DNA from: Pseudomonas marginalis
GTDB lineage: Bacteria > Pseudomonadota > Gammaproteobacteria > Pseudomonadales > Pseudomonadaceae
DNA: 64,000 nucleotides
NCBI RefSeq assembly: GCF_001645105.1
Contig: NZ_LKEG01000052.1
Coordinates: 506,970-570,969, forward strand
Direction of reading: 5' to 3'
A program made the position numbers and the translations under genes. Under the pieces are notes generated by a model. It saw only the letters and a program-made list of their open reading frames with translations. It did no database searches and was not told the origin of the DNA. Shown here one piece after another: positions 33,163-41,967 of this stretch; the stretch's first letter is position 1; every line of letters starts with the position of its first letter.

Positions 33163-33495
33163 ATGATCGGAATCGATAGGAACACCGGGGCAGCCGTCGA
33201 TGACTGGCTGCAATTCGTGCAGCGCGCCACCCGAGCGCTGACCACCCCGCTGGGCACTCGGCAGAAACGCCCACTGTACGGCTCGATGATCCCGCAACTG
33301 CTCGGCCAGAACCTCGGCGACGACCTGTTGATCCTTGCCCAAAGCCACGCCGCGCAGGCGTTCTACAACGCCCAGAACGGCATCGCCGACTTTCAACCCC
33401 AGGTCATCGTCGCCACCCGCCAGGGCGCCGGTTTGTTGCTGCGTTTTGCCGGCACCTGGAAAAACCGCCAACAATCCTTCGAGGTCGTGACATGA
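33163..33495 (+). CDS. Baseplate assembly protein W (gp25-like)
   Basis: 110 aa. MIGIDRNTGAAVDDWLQFVQ, then LGTRQKRPLYGSMIPQLL, the T4 gp25/P2 gpW signature. It links the baseplate wedge to the first sheath ring. It overlaps the next gene by 4 bp (ATGA). Confidence 0.9.
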   Translation: MIGIDRNTGAAVDDWLQFVQRATRALTTPLGTRQKRPLYGSMIPQLLGQNLGDDLLILAQSHAAQAFYNAQNGIADFQPQVIVATRQGAGLLLRFAGTWKNRQQSFEVVT

Positions 33496-34487
33496 GCATG
33501 TTGATCCCTGGCCAGAACAAACTGGCCGAACCGGCCATCATCGCTGTCGATGAGTTCGAACCGTTGTTGGCCGAGTTCAAGGCCTTCGTGGTCGACTACG
33601 TCGCCATCCGCGCGCCGCAAAGCGCGGCCAAACTCAAGGTCAGCCTCGACAATGAAAGCGAACTGCTGACCCTGGCCCTGGAAGCGTTTTGCGTGCGCCT
33701 GCAAACCCACGAGCGCAAGTACAACGCTCGCATCAAACAGATGCTGGCGTGGTGGGCCGCCGGCAGCAACCTGGATGCACGCCTGGCCGACATGGGCCTG
33801 GAGCGCCAGGTGCTCGACCCCGGTGACCCGGCCGCCTTCCCGCCGGTGCCGCCGGTGCTGGAAAGCGACGACGACGCCCGCCTGCGTTACTACCTGGCCC
33901 CACACGCCCCGGCGGCGGGTTCGCGCATGCAATATCGCCGCGAGGTGTTCACCCTGGGCGAGCGGCCGTCGGTCAAGGTGCAAAGCGCCACGCCGGGTGT
34001 GGTCACCGTCAGCTACACCTTTGACCCGGACGGCTATGCGGCTCAGGTCAAGGACGGCAATGGCCGACGCACCGCCCCCGGCGAGGTGATGGTCACTGTG
34101 CTTTCAAGAGACGGTGATGGCACCGCGTCTGCCGATTTGCTTGACGGCGTACGGCGACATTTCGCACGACCCGATGTAAGGCCGGAAACCGATCTCGTCA
34201 CCGTCCAAGGGGCACAGATCCAGCGCTATAAAATTCGTGTGGTCGCCAAGATCAACGCCGGTCCTGATTCGGGGTTGACCCAAGTGGCTGCTCAGCAACT
34301 GCTGCAAACCTACGCCAACTCCTGTCATCGCCTGGAAGGCCGAGTCGACCCAAGCTGGATCGACTACGCCATCCACAGCGCCGGCGCCGCGCAACTGCAG
34401 ATCCTCGAACCGCTGGAGCCGATCATCAGCTCGGCATTCCAGGCTCCGTACTGCACGGGCGTCGAGGTGGAGGTGCGTACGCTATGA
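33492..34487 (+). CDS. Baseplate protein J
   Basis: 331 aa, J family wedge protein: LKVSLDNESELLTLALEAF in the N-terminal third, the LARLADMGLERQ-like helix, DDDARLRYYL, and a C-terminal DYAIHSAGAAQLQI block. It forms the baseplate wedge with W and I. Both ends overlap neighbours by 4 bp, so translation is coupled. Confidence 0.92.
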   Translation: MSMLIPGQNKLAEPAIIAVDEFEPLLAEFKAFVVDYVAIRAPQSAAKLKVSLDNESELLTLALEAFCVRLQTHERKYNARIKQMLAWWAAGSNLDARLADMGLERQVLDPGDPAAFPPVPPVLESDDDARLRYYLAPHAPAAGSRMQYRREVFTLGERPSVKVQSATPGVVTVSYTFDPDGYAAQVKDGNGRRTAPGEVMVTVLSRDGDGTASADLLDGVRRHFARPDVRPETDLVTVQGAQIQRYKIRVVAKINAGPDSGLTQVAAQQLLQTYANSCHRLEGRVDPSWIDYAIHSAGAAQLQILEPLEPIISSAFQAPYCTGVEVEVRTL

Positions 34488-35113
34488 GTGAACCCAAAGC
34501 GAGCCTGTTGCCTGCCAACAGCTCACCGCTGGAAAAGGCGTTGGACCTGGGCTTCGGCTATTTGCTGGAACGGGTGACGCCACCCTTCCCTCAACTGATG
34601 GACCCGGATCACACACCGGCGGTGTTCTTGCCCTACCTGGCAGCGGACCGCGCGGTGAACGAATGGAGCACCACGGCCCCCGAGGCCGAGAAGCGCCTGA
34701 CCGTCAAACTCGCTTGGCCTACCGCCCGGCAGGCCGGCACCCGCCAAGCCCTGGAAAACGCCGCCAAGGGCCTGCAACTCAGCCCCGAAGTGCGCGCCTG
34801 GTACGAGCAAAAACCGCCCGGCGTGCCCTACAGCTTTGCCGTACGCGCCTGGACCGAATTGCCCTACAGCGAAACCATCGACGCCCGACTCGACCGCCGC
34901 CTGGCCGACGCCAAAAGCGAGCGCGACATCCTGTCGATCTCCGTGGGCCTGAGCGCCTCCGGTCGCCACAGCATCGGCGCCGCCACGCTGTGCGGCGAAC
35001 TCACCACGATCTATCCCAACGTGCTGGCAGGGGTCGAGGCCTCAGGGCGCGCCTTTATGGCGGCCGGCCTCTACACCGTCGAAACCACCACCCTTTATCC
35101 ACAGGAGCACTAA
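34484..35113 (+). CDS. Tail protein I
   Basis: 209 aa P2 gpI family: SLLPANSSPLEKALD at the start, PHLAADRAV-like LPYLAADRAVNEW, and WPTARQAGTRQALENAAKG. It completes the wedge and carries the fibre attachment site. The gene after it begins directly at 35114. Confidence 0.9.
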   Translation: MSEPKASLLPANSSPLEKALDLGFGYLLERVTPPFPQLMDPDHTPAVFLPYLAADRAVNEWSTTAPEAEKRLTVKLAWPTARQAGTRQALENAAKGLQLSPEVRAWYEQKPPGVPYSFAVRAWTELPYSETIDARLDRRLADAKSERDILSISVGLSASGRHSIGAATLCGELTTIYPNVLAGVEASGRAFMAAGLYTVETTTLYPQEH

Positions 35114-37120
35114 ATGGCTGACTATTACACCCTGCTCACCGACGCGGGGATCGCCTACGAAACCGCCTGCAAGGCTGCCGGCGTGCCGATCAAACTGGCG
35201 CAGATCTCCGTCGGCGACGGCAACGGCGCTGTCTATAACCCTGATGCCAGCGCAAAAGCGCTGAAACGCGAAGTCTGGCGCGGGCCGTTGAACGCTTTAT
35301 TCCAGGATGAGAAAAACGCCAACTGGTTGATGGCCGAAGTCACCATCCCGTCGGATGTGGGCGGCTGGTATGTGCGCGAAGCCGGTTTGTGGACGGATAC
35401 CGGGATTTTGTATGCCATCGTTAAATACCCGGAGTCGTATAAGCCGGTGTTGGCGACGTCGGGATCGGGGAAGGAGTTTTATATTCGCTCGATTTTCGAG
35501 ACGAGTAATGCGGCGATTGTGACGTTGTTGATTGATGACACGGTGGTGAAGGCGACTCGGGCTTGGGTGATGGATTATCTGGGTCGGCAGTTGGCTGAGG
35601 GAACGTATACCAAGGCTGAGATTGAGATGCTGATTGCTCAGTCTTCAGCGTTGCCTGTGGGGTCTATGGTTGCGTTTCCAATCGATAAAGTCCCGGTAGG
35701 GTTCCTGGAAATTGACGGTAGCGTGAAGAGTGCCACGGCCTATCCTGATTTGGCGAAGTTTCTGGGTACGGCCTTCAACAAGGGGGATGAGGGCGCCGGG
35801 AATTTTCGACTACCAGAGTCGCGTGGGGAGTTTTTGCGTGGGTGGGATCATGGGCGTGGAGTCGATGTTGGCCGTACCATCGGTGGCTTTCAACTCGATC
35901 AGATGCAGGGCCACCTTCATGCTCCGCCTAAGGGGGCTACGGCATATGCCGCGTTTGGTCCGGGTGGTTCAGCTCTAGCGAGCGGTAGCGGAATCATAAA
36001 TCCTGCTGCTTCCGGTTCGTCAATGACGGACGGTGTTAACGGTGAGGTTCGCTCTGGCGCGGAGACGCGTCCGCGCAACCTTGCCGTGATGTGGTGTATC
36101 AAAGCCTGGAACGCACCCATCAATCAGGGAAGTATTGATGTTGCAGCGCTCGTCAGTGAACTCGATGCGTTGAAATCTGCTGTTCCAGTCGGTTCGATTA
36201 TTCCATTCCCCAAAGCTGCGGTGCCGCCAGGCTATTTGGAGTTGGATGGTAGCGTACAAAGCGTCGCAACTTACCCAGACCTAGCGGTCTATCTAGGCAC
36301 TACGTTCAACACAGGGGGCGAACCTGTTGGGTTCTTCCGCTTGCCTGATTCGCGTGGCGAGTTCCTACGAGGTTGGGATCATGGGCGGGGCATAGACTCA
36401 AATCGGACAATTGGTAGTTGGCAGAAAGGCACAGCAGTTACTCATGACTCTGATCGCGGTCCCGCCTTGACACCAATTGTTATTGGGGCGGCGCTCTCTG
36501 GAGGTGCTTCGGGTAGCGAAGCTATCGGTGCTGACTCATATCAGATTCAGGCTGGAAATTATGTATTGCAATCTGCTTGGGCGGGCACCCCGTCACCTGT
36601 TGCGACGGTGGACACGTATCTGGGCGTAACACGTCCTCGAAATCTGTCAGTCATGTGGTGCATCAAGGCTTGGAACGCCCCCATCAATCAGGGGCAGATA
36701 GACATCAGTGCACTGGCTCTTGAGGTTTCCAACCTGGCAAACATGGCTGACTTCACTGTTATTTATCCGGGAGGTGGTAACAAGACCAGTCCGGGAGGCG
36801 TGGCGACCAATAGTCGCTACATCGCGGCAAACCCTTTTCCTGGATATCACGTGTTTTGCACCGCGCAAGTTCTCTACAACGGGGAGTGGGCAAACCCTGA
36901 GTTTGGCGATCATTTCAGCGGCATAGGCGGGCCTGACCGTTACGGTCATGGTGTGCAAGCAAATCAGATGGGTAACTCGATTATTGTTCAAACGGGGGTA
37001 AACGGCCTCGTCTATCCGAATGTCTTGTCCGGTGCTCCGTTTTTGCTATCGGCAACGACTGGTGTTTCTCCGTTGCCTTGTCGTGTTCTTGTGTGGCGAT
37101 TGAAGGGGGTGATTGCATGA
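35114..37120 (+). CDS. Tail fibre protein with two tandem collar modules
   Basis: 668 aa. The N-terminal ~150 residues (MADYYTLLTDAGIAYETACKA in part) form the baseplate-attachment domain (DUF3751 type). Two related phage-collar modules follow at about residues 178-343 and 355-528: each contains ID/LDGSV, FRLP-SRGEFLRGWDHGRG and PRNL-VMWCIKAWNAPINQG. The C-terminal 140 residues are a distinct tip. From about 35,420 the G+C falls clearly below the upstream genes, a sign of exchange of the receptor-binding part. It defines the killing range. Confidence 0.92.
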   Translation: MADYYTLLTDAGIAYETACKAAGVPIKLAQISVGDGNGAVYNPDASAKALKREVWRGPLNALFQDEKNANWLMAEVTIPSDVGGWYVREAGLWTDTGILYAIVKYPESYKPVLATSGSGKEFYIRSIFETSNAAIVTLLIDDTVVKATRAWVMDYLGRQLAEGTYTKAEIEMLIAQSSALPVGSMVAFPIDKVPVGFLEIDGSVKSATAYPDLAKFLGTAFNKGDEGAGNFRLPESRGEFLRGWDHGRGVDVGRTIGGFQLDQMQGHLHAPPKGATAYAAFGPGGSALASGSGIINPAASGSSMTDGVNGEVRSGAETRPRNLAVMWCIKAWNAPINQGSIDVAALVSELDALKSAVPVGSIIPFPKAAVPPGYLELDGSVQSVATYPDLAVYLGTTFNTGGEPVGFFRLPDSRGEFLRGWDHGRGIDSNRTIGSWQKGTAVTHDSDRGPALTPIVIGAALSGGASGSEAIGADSYQIQAGNYVLQSAWAGTPSPVATVDTYLGVTRPRNLSVMWCIKAWNAPINQGQIDISALALEVSNLANMADFTVIYPGGGNKTSPGGVATNSRYIAANPFPGYHVFCTAQVLYNGEWANPEFGDHFSGIGGPDRYGHGVQANQMGNSIIVQTGVNGLVYPNVLSGAPFLLSATTGVSPLPCRVLVWRLKGVIA

Positions 37121-37515
37121 CCGTTTATGCAGCGTTGGGGAGTGGTTTTCAGCAGGTGGGAGGCGTTTGCCCAGAGGGCTGGGTGGTTATGCAGGGCGAT
37201 CGCCCTTCTCCCATTCATATTGCCTCGGAGGAGGGGGTCTGGATTGTTCCTGTTCCTTCACCTGACGATATCCAAGTTGCCCTGAAGAACGCCGAAAGAA
37301 CTTGGCGGGACAGCATGCTGACGGCGGTTATATGGTTGCGTGAACGTCACCAAGACCAGCGGGAAATTGGCGGAGACACAGCATTGTCCGGCGAGCAATT
37401 CGCTGAGTTGTTGGCCTATATGCAGGCACTGCGCGACTGGCCCCAATCCCCCGACTTTCCGAATAGCGAACATCGACCGATAGCACCGGCCTGGATCGCT
37501 GGCCAAACCGAATAA
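37117..37515 (+). CDS. Tail fibre assembly chaperone-like protein
   Basis: 132 aa overlapping the fibre stop by 4 bp (ATGA). The middle helix ALKNAERTWRDSMLTAVIWLRERHQDQ and the end LLAYMQALRDWPQSPDFP resemble Tfa-type fibre chaperones. Fibre and chaperone usually swap together, and the reduced G+C of this gene fits. A terminator overlaps its stop. Confidence 0.78.
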   Translation: MTVYAALGSGFQQVGGVCPEGWVVMQGDRPSPIHIASEEGVWIVPVPSPDDIQVALKNAERTWRDSMLTAVIWLRERHQDQREIGGDTALSGEQFAELLAYMQALRDWPQSPDFPNSEHRPIAPAWIAGQTE

Positions 37516-37543
37516 ACGCTCCGCGCCGACGGGGCGTTTTCTT
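37514..37543 (+). terminator. Terminator after the fibre chaperone gene
   Basis: AACGCtCCG/CGGGGCGTT then T-rich DNA, inside the tail operon. Confidence 0.65.
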
Positions 37544-37560
37544 TATCAATCTGAACACCC

Positions 37561-37581
37561 GCCGCCTTGAGCGGCTTTTTT
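37561..37581 (+). terminator. Second hairpin-T-run before the DUF2635 gene
   Basis: GCCGC-CTTGA-GCGGC followed by T6; short stem. Confidence 0.5.
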
Positions 37582-37600
37582 GTGCCTGGAGATCCTACCT

Positions 37601-37792
37601 ATGCCCACCCGCCAAACCTACACCGTCCTCATCCCATTCCCCACCGGCGCCGGCCATTGGTCCACCGTCGGTCAGGAATTGGAGTTGCTGGACGTTGAAG
37701 CATCCGCCCTGCGCACCGCTGGCCGTCTGGAACTCACCAGCGTCCTTAACACCACCCCGGCCAAAAAGGCCACTACCAAGAAGGCTGACTAA
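37601..37792 (+). CDS. DUF2635-family tail protein
   Basis: 63 aa, MPTRQTYTVLIPFPTGAG..., ending in a Lys/Ala/Thr-rich tail (KKATTKKAD). Small proteins of this type (DUF2635) precede the sheath gene in Mu-like and P2-like tails. Function unknown. ATG at 37601 after TGGAG. It is two bases from the sheath ATG. Confidence 0.72.
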   Translation: MPTRQTYTVLIPFPTGAGHWSTVGQELELLDVEASALRTAGRLELTSVLNTTPAKKATTKKAD

Positions 37793-37794
37793 CC

Positions 37795-38961
37795 ATGGCT
37801 GAGGTTCTGAACTTCGAGCACAACGGCATCACCGTGAATGCCACTGAATCTCCCGAGGCCATGGGTGGCCTGGGTGATAACGTGATTGGCCTGGTCGGCA
37901 CTGCGCCGAAGGCCCATGCGTCGATCCCGAAAAACGCGCCGTTCCGTATCAACAGTTTCACCACCCAGGCACTGCTGGACCCCACCGGTACCGAGTCGGG
38001 CACGCTGTTCCACGCGGTCTACCAGATCCTCAAGGTGGTCAAGGTGCCGGTCTATGTGGTGATCGTGGAGGAGGGCGCGACCCCGGCGGACACCCTCAAC
38101 AATGTAATCGGCGGTGACGAGCCGGTTACCGGTCGCAAGCTGGGCCTGGCTGCACTGGCCAGTGTGCCGGAAGACCTGACCATCATCGGGGCTCCGGGCT
38201 TCACCGGTACCAAGGCTGTGGCCGGCGAGTTCGCCTCGTTCGGCAAGCGCATCAAGGCCCGCGTGGTGCTGGACGGCAAAGACGCAAGCGTTGCCGACCA
38301 GGTGACCTACAGCGGCGAACTGGGCGGTGCCGACCTGGGCTTCGACCGTTGCCTGCTGGTGCACAACATGCCGTCGGTGTACTCCAAGGCGGCGAAGAAG
38401 AACGTGTTCCTCGCGCCATCGTCCCTGGCTATCGCGGCGCTGGCCAAGGTCAAGCAATGGGAAAGCCCGGGCAATCAGGTGACGTTCGCCGAGGACGTTT
38501 CCCGCGTGGTTGAGTACAACATCCTCGACACTTCGACCGAAGGCGACCTGCTCAACCGTTATGGCGTGAGCTACTACGCCCGCACCATTCTCGGCGGTTT
38601 CTCGCTGCTGGGTAACCGCTCCATCACCGGCAAGTTCATCAGTTACGTCGGCCTTGAAGACGCCATCAGCCGCAAGCTGGTCAAGGCCGGCCAGAAAGCC
38701 ATGGCCAAGAACCTCACCAAGTCCTTTATGGACCAAGAGGTCAAGCGCATCAACGATTGGCTGCAAACCCTGGTCGCCGACGAAACCATCCCCGGCGGCA
38801 GCGTGTACCTGCACCCGGAGTTGAACAGTGTCGAGAAGTATAAGAACGGCACCTGGTTCATCGTCATCGACTACGGCCGCTATGCGCCAAACGAACACAT
38901 GATTTATCAACTCAATGCCCGCGATGAAATCATCGAGCAGTTCCTGGAGGACGTTCTCTAA
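37795..38961 (+). CDS. Tail sheath protein
   Basis: 388 aa contractile sheath (P2 gpFI family). MGGLGDNVIGLVGTAP at the start, LAIAALAKVKQWESPGN in the middle and IPGGSVYLHPELNSVEKYKNG near the C-terminus are characteristic. The sheath stores the energy for tube injection. Its stop TAA shares a base with the tube ATG (TAATG). Confidence 0.95.
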   Translation: MAEVLNFEHNGITVNATESPEAMGGLGDNVIGLVGTAPKAHASIPKNAPFRINSFTTQALLDPTGTESGTLFHAVYQILKVVKVPVYVVIVEEGATPADTLNNVIGGDEPVTGRKLGLAALASVPEDLTIIGAPGFTGTKAVAGEFASFGKRIKARVVLDGKDASVADQVTYSGELGGADLGFDRCLLVHNMPSVYSKAAKKNVFLAPSSLAIAALAKVKQWESPGNQVTFAEDVSRVVEYNILDTSTEGDLLNRYGVSYYARTILGGFSLLGNRSITGKFISYVGLEDAISRKLVKAGQKAMAKNLTKSFMDQEVKRINDWLQTLVADETIPGGSVYLHPELNSVEKYKNGTWFIVIDYGRYAPNEHMIYQLNARDEIIEQFLEDVL

Positions 38962-39467
38962 TGTTTACCAACCGAGTCAGACAGGCCATTGCGGCCACCC
39001 TTCAAGGCCTGCCGTTGTCCGCGACGGTGGACTCCTTCACGCCGCCGAAGATCGAGTTCGAAATGGAAGCCATGACCGGCGGCCGTTTTATTGCCGAAGA
39101 AATGGCCAAGAGTGGCAAGCCTTTGACCGCCACCTTGATCCTGCAAGGTGCCGGCCCGGAAATCATGCTGGCCCTGGGCGTGCGCCTGGGCGATGACATC
39201 CTGCTCAACGTGCGTGAAGCCGGCCAGGACCAGGACGGCAAGACCTATTTCACCTACCACACCGTTGGCGGCAAGCTCAAATCCTTGAGCGAGGCGGCGA
39301 TGGTGATGAATACCAAGGCCACCACCACGCTGGAGCTGTCCTGCCGCACCTATAACCGCCTGGAAAACGGCATTCCGGTGATCGACATCGACGTGCGCAC
39401 CCAGAAGTTCGTGCTCAACGGCGTCGACATCCTCGGCGATGCCCGCCGCGCCGTGCTGATGCCGTAA
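38961..39467 (+). CDS. Major tail tube protein
   Basis: 168 aa P2 gpFII family: LPLSATVDSFTPPKIEFEME, a beta-rich core, and NRLENGIPVIDIDVRTQKFVL. Polymerises as the inner tube. Coupled to the sheath by TAATG. Confidence 0.94.
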   Translation: MFTNRVRQAIAATLQGLPLSATVDSFTPPKIEFEMEAMTGGRFIAEEMAKSGKPLTATLILQGAGPEIMLALGVRLGDDILLNVREAGQDQDGKTYFTYHTVGGKLKSLSEAAMVMNTKATTTLELSCRTYNRLENGIPVIDIDVRTQKFVLNGVDILGDARRAVLMP

Positions 39468-39517
39468 TCCCCCGGGGCGGGTTCGCTCGCCCCCCTACTT
39501 CACCAAGGAGCTGCCCC

Positions 39518-40090
39518 ATGGCCTGGATGCCACCGCTGCACCGCCTGCTCTCGCCGATCAACGCCGACACCGGCGCGACGATCGAACAGGTGCAACTCAA
39601 GCCGCTGTACTACGCCGCGCAAAAAGAAGCGCTGGCCCGGGCCGGTGATGACGAGGACGACCAGTTCTTCGAACTGGCGAAACTCGCCACCGGCCTGTCG
39701 GAAAAAGAGCTCGACCAACTCAAGCGCCCGGACTACGTAACCATTGCCCAATACGTACACGAGATGTCGACACGTCCCGCGTCGTTTTTCCTGGGCACGC
39801 TGGCGGAATCGGGCCACGACCAGCCCGTCCACTTGCTGCTGCCCCTCGATGCTGCCGGCCGTACCTTTACCGAGTTGTCCTTGGAAATGCCCGCCCTGCG
39901 CGCGACCAAGGTGATGAAGAAACTCGCCACCAACAAAGAGCGCGCCGAGTTCATCACCGCTCACTGCAGTGGCTTGATGATCCCTGATCTTGCCGGCTTG
40001 ACCGTACCCGACTGGACCGAACTGCAGGCGCGCATCGACGATTTTTTAAATCAACCGGCGGCCTTCTTTCGCAACGCGACATCGAAGTGA
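39518..40090 (+). CDS. Tail assembly chaperone, gpE-like (short frame)
   Basis: 190 aa in the zero frame. It sits between tube and tape measure, where P2 has E and lambda has G. The N-terminal half is helical with acidic patches (ARAGDDEDDQFFELAKLAT). A canonical -1 slippery heptamer T-TTT-TTA is in frame at 40042-40048, 42 bases before the stop; shifting there leads into an open frame to 40212. Expected role: binds the tape measure while the tube assembles. Confidence 0.85.
   Translation: MAWMPPLHRLLSPINADTGATIEQVQLKPLYYAAQKEALARAGDDEDDQFFELAKLATGLSEKELDQLKRPDYVTIAQYVHEMSTRPASFFLGTLAESGHDQPVHLLLPLDAAGRTFTELSLEMPALRATKVMKKLATNKERAEFITAHCSGLMIPDLAGLTVPDWTELQARIDDFLNQPAAFFRNATSK
40042..40048 (+). 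promoter_or_regulatory. Programmed -1 frameshift site
   Basis: T-TTT-TTA with codons TTT and TTA in the zero frame. After slipping, reading continues AAA-TCA-ACC with no stop until 40212. Confidence 0.72.
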
Positions 40091-40212
40091 TCCTCGATGT
40101 GGTGCCGCTGGTTTACTCGGTAACTGAAGCGGAGATCCTCGACTGGGATGCCGCCAAAGCATTGCGCCGCTACGACATCGCGATCACTCGCCTTGGGGTT
40201 AAACAGGAGTAG
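40048..40212 (+). CDS. E' extension of the tail chaperone (frameshift product)
   Basis: 54 codons added by the -1 shift (KSTGGLLSQRDIEVIL...), giving a total of 231 aa. A GTG at 40087 could start a free 41-aa peptide instead. The downstream part (AEILDWDAAKALRRYDIAIT) resembles P2 E' and ends 6 bp before the tape measure gene. Confidence 0.65.
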   Translation, partial: KSTGGLLSQRDIEVILDVVPLVYSVTEAEILDWDAAKALRRYDIAITRLGVKQE

Positions 40213-40218
40213 AGCGGG

Positions 40219-41370
40219 ATGCAGGAAACTAAATATGGGATCAAGCTCGCCCAGGAGGACTTCCGCTGGATGATCGGCGAGGCCGATCTCGGCAATGTGC
40301 TCGCACCGTTTTCCACCCGTGCTGCGGCACCTGTAAGCCTGGAGGCTGCCTCGCAGCCACAGTTGGAGCTGCGCTCTACGCTGGTCACGCTCAGTGTGGA
40401 TATCAACGCCTTGACCCAAGAGCAAGTACGACTGCGCGAGACGTTGGAGACGCTTAACAGTACGTTGTTCATCAACAGCGATTCCCTGGCGCCCAGGGCG
40501 GCTGATGTCGCCGCGAGTGCGTTGAAAGATGAACCCAAGGCGCCCGCTGAGGGGGCTGTGATGGGCATGGTCAAGGCCGTTGGCGGCGAATTGTGGGATG
40601 CGCTGAAAGGCAAGCTCGCAGAAAAGGCCATTGATGGGCTCCTGGACCCGATCAGCAAGAAGGTCAAAGGTCGCAAAAAAATCGGTGGGGGTGGTTCAGG
40701 CTTACTTAACCTGTTCGGGCAAGCCCGCCAGGCCCTGGGTGGCTCGCCACCAGGCATTCAGTGGGGTGTTACCTCGCAAGGCTTTCAGTCCTTTGCCGGG
40801 GCAAGCGTCGCAGCGCCAAGGCTCAGCCTGCCAAATGGCCCCTCCGGTGCCTTGACCGATACCGTTGCCACGCTCGGAACCGTCGGCATCCGGCGGCTCG
40901 CCCCCTTGAGAACCGCCGAAGCCGCCCTGGACGTGATCCAGGGCGTGCGCCACGGCGATGCCAACGCCATCGGTTCCGGCCTGAGTACCGCCGGTGGAGC
41001 CTGGGCCGGCGCCTCTGCCGGCGCAGCCATCGGCACTCTGGTTTTACCCGGCGTAGGCACTGCCGTCGGCGGCGCGATCGGTGGTCTGCTGGGCAGTGAG
41101 GCGGGCGCCTGGCTGGGGAACAAACTGTTCGGTTCGAGTGATCGCTTGCCGTCACCGAACGCGGTCAGCAAAGAACTCAACCATGCACGCCCGGACAACG
41201 TTCAAGTCTCGATCGCCCCCAGTATCCAGATCACCGGGGTCAATCCTGCCGACGCCCAGCAGGTGGTCAACCAGGTTATCCAGGCCCTGCAATTCCAATG
41301 TGTGCCGATGCTCACCGATGCGTTGGGGATCCGGCGCAACGCGGCTTTGGCCGATCCAGGAGGTGATTGA
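40219..41370 (+). CDS. Tail tape measure protein (short)
   Basis: 383 aa. N-terminal coiled-coil-prone half (LVTLSVDINALTQEQVRLRE), then a glycine/alanine-rich hydrophobic part with GAWAGASAGAAIGTLVLPG and GTAVGGAIGGLLGSEAG, common to tape measures. Position after E/E' supports the role. It is about half the length of P2 gpT (around 800 aa), which predicts a short tail or points to an internal loss. Coupled to gpU by an overlapping TGATG. Confidence 0.8.
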   Translation: MQETKYGIKLAQEDFRWMIGEADLGNVLAPFSTRAAAPVSLEAASQPQLELRSTLVTLSVDINALTQEQVRLRETLETLNSTLFINSDSLAPRAADVAASALKDEPKAPAEGAVMGMVKAVGGELWDALKGKLAEKAIDGLLDPISKKVKGRKKIGGGGSGLLNLFGQARQALGGSPPGIQWGVTSQGFQSFAGASVAAPRLSLPNGPSGALTDTVATLGTVGIRRLAPLRTAEAALDVIQGVRHGDANAIGSGLSTAGGAWAGASAGAAIGTLVLPGVGTAVGGAIGGLLGSEAGAWLGNKLFGSSDRLPSPNAVSKELNHARPDNVQVSIAPSIQITGVNPADAQQVVNQVIQALQFQCVPMLTDALGIRRNAALADPGGD

Positions 41371-41753
41371 TGCGACAGCAAATGGTACTGGGCGCCTTTA
41401 TTTTTGGCCTCTCCCGAGGGTTTGCCTATTCCACGTTGGCCCGTAGCAGCGATGGCGGCTGGAGCGACCTGGCGATAATCGCCAGCAAGCCGCAGTCGCG
41501 GCAGAGCGGCCAGAAGCTGGAAAAACTTACGTTCAGTGGCACGGCCATGTACGGCATCGGTATGCAGCGACTGGATGAATTGCGCGCGCTGCAAAATCAG
41601 CGCACGCCGTTGCCGCTGGTGGATGGGATCGGCCGTAACTGGGGCTTGTGGCGGATCAACTCGGTGATGGAAACCCAGAACAATGTGATCGATGACGGCA
41701 CAGCCATGGTCATGACCTGGAGCCTTGAGCTGGAGGAATTCGTCAATGCGTAG
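41370..41753 (+). CDS. Tail protein U
   Basis: 127 aa P2 gpU family: MVLGAFIFGLSRGFAYSTL, SKPQSRQSGQKLEKLTFSG and a C-terminal WSLELEEF. A structural protein of the tail tip or end. AGGAGG precedes the ATG. It overlaps gpX by 8 bp. Confidence 0.9.
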   Translation: MRQQMVLGAFIFGLSRGFAYSTLARSSDGGWSDLAIIASKPQSRQSGQKLEKLTFSGTAMYGIGMQRLDELRALQNQRTPLPLVDGIGRNWGLWRINSVMETQNNVIDDGTAMVMTWSLELEEFVNA

Positions 41754-41958
41754 AGTGCGAAGTATCGCCGGTGATTCGGTCAACCTGCTGCTCTATCGCG
41801 AGCTTGGGCGTTGCGATGATGGCGCCGAAGAAACCTTGTGGCGCCTGAACCCGGCCCTTGCCGAGTACGGGCCGGTGCTTCCGGCCGGTGTGTGGGTGAG
41901 CGTGCCTGAAATGCAATCGCGGCCGATTGCGTTGCAGCCTGTTCTGGCATGGGATTGA
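41746..41958 (+). CDS. Tail protein X
   Basis: 70 aa, P2 gpX family with a LysM-like core (GDSVNLLLYRELG ... LNPALAEYGPVLPAGVWVSVP in outline). Binds near the hub. Begins within the end of gpU. Confidence 0.9.
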   Translation: MRRVRSIAGDSVNLLLYRELGRCDDGAEETLWRLNPALAEYGPVLPAGVWVSVPEMQSRPIALQPVLAWD

Positions 41959-41967
41959 GGAGGTTTT

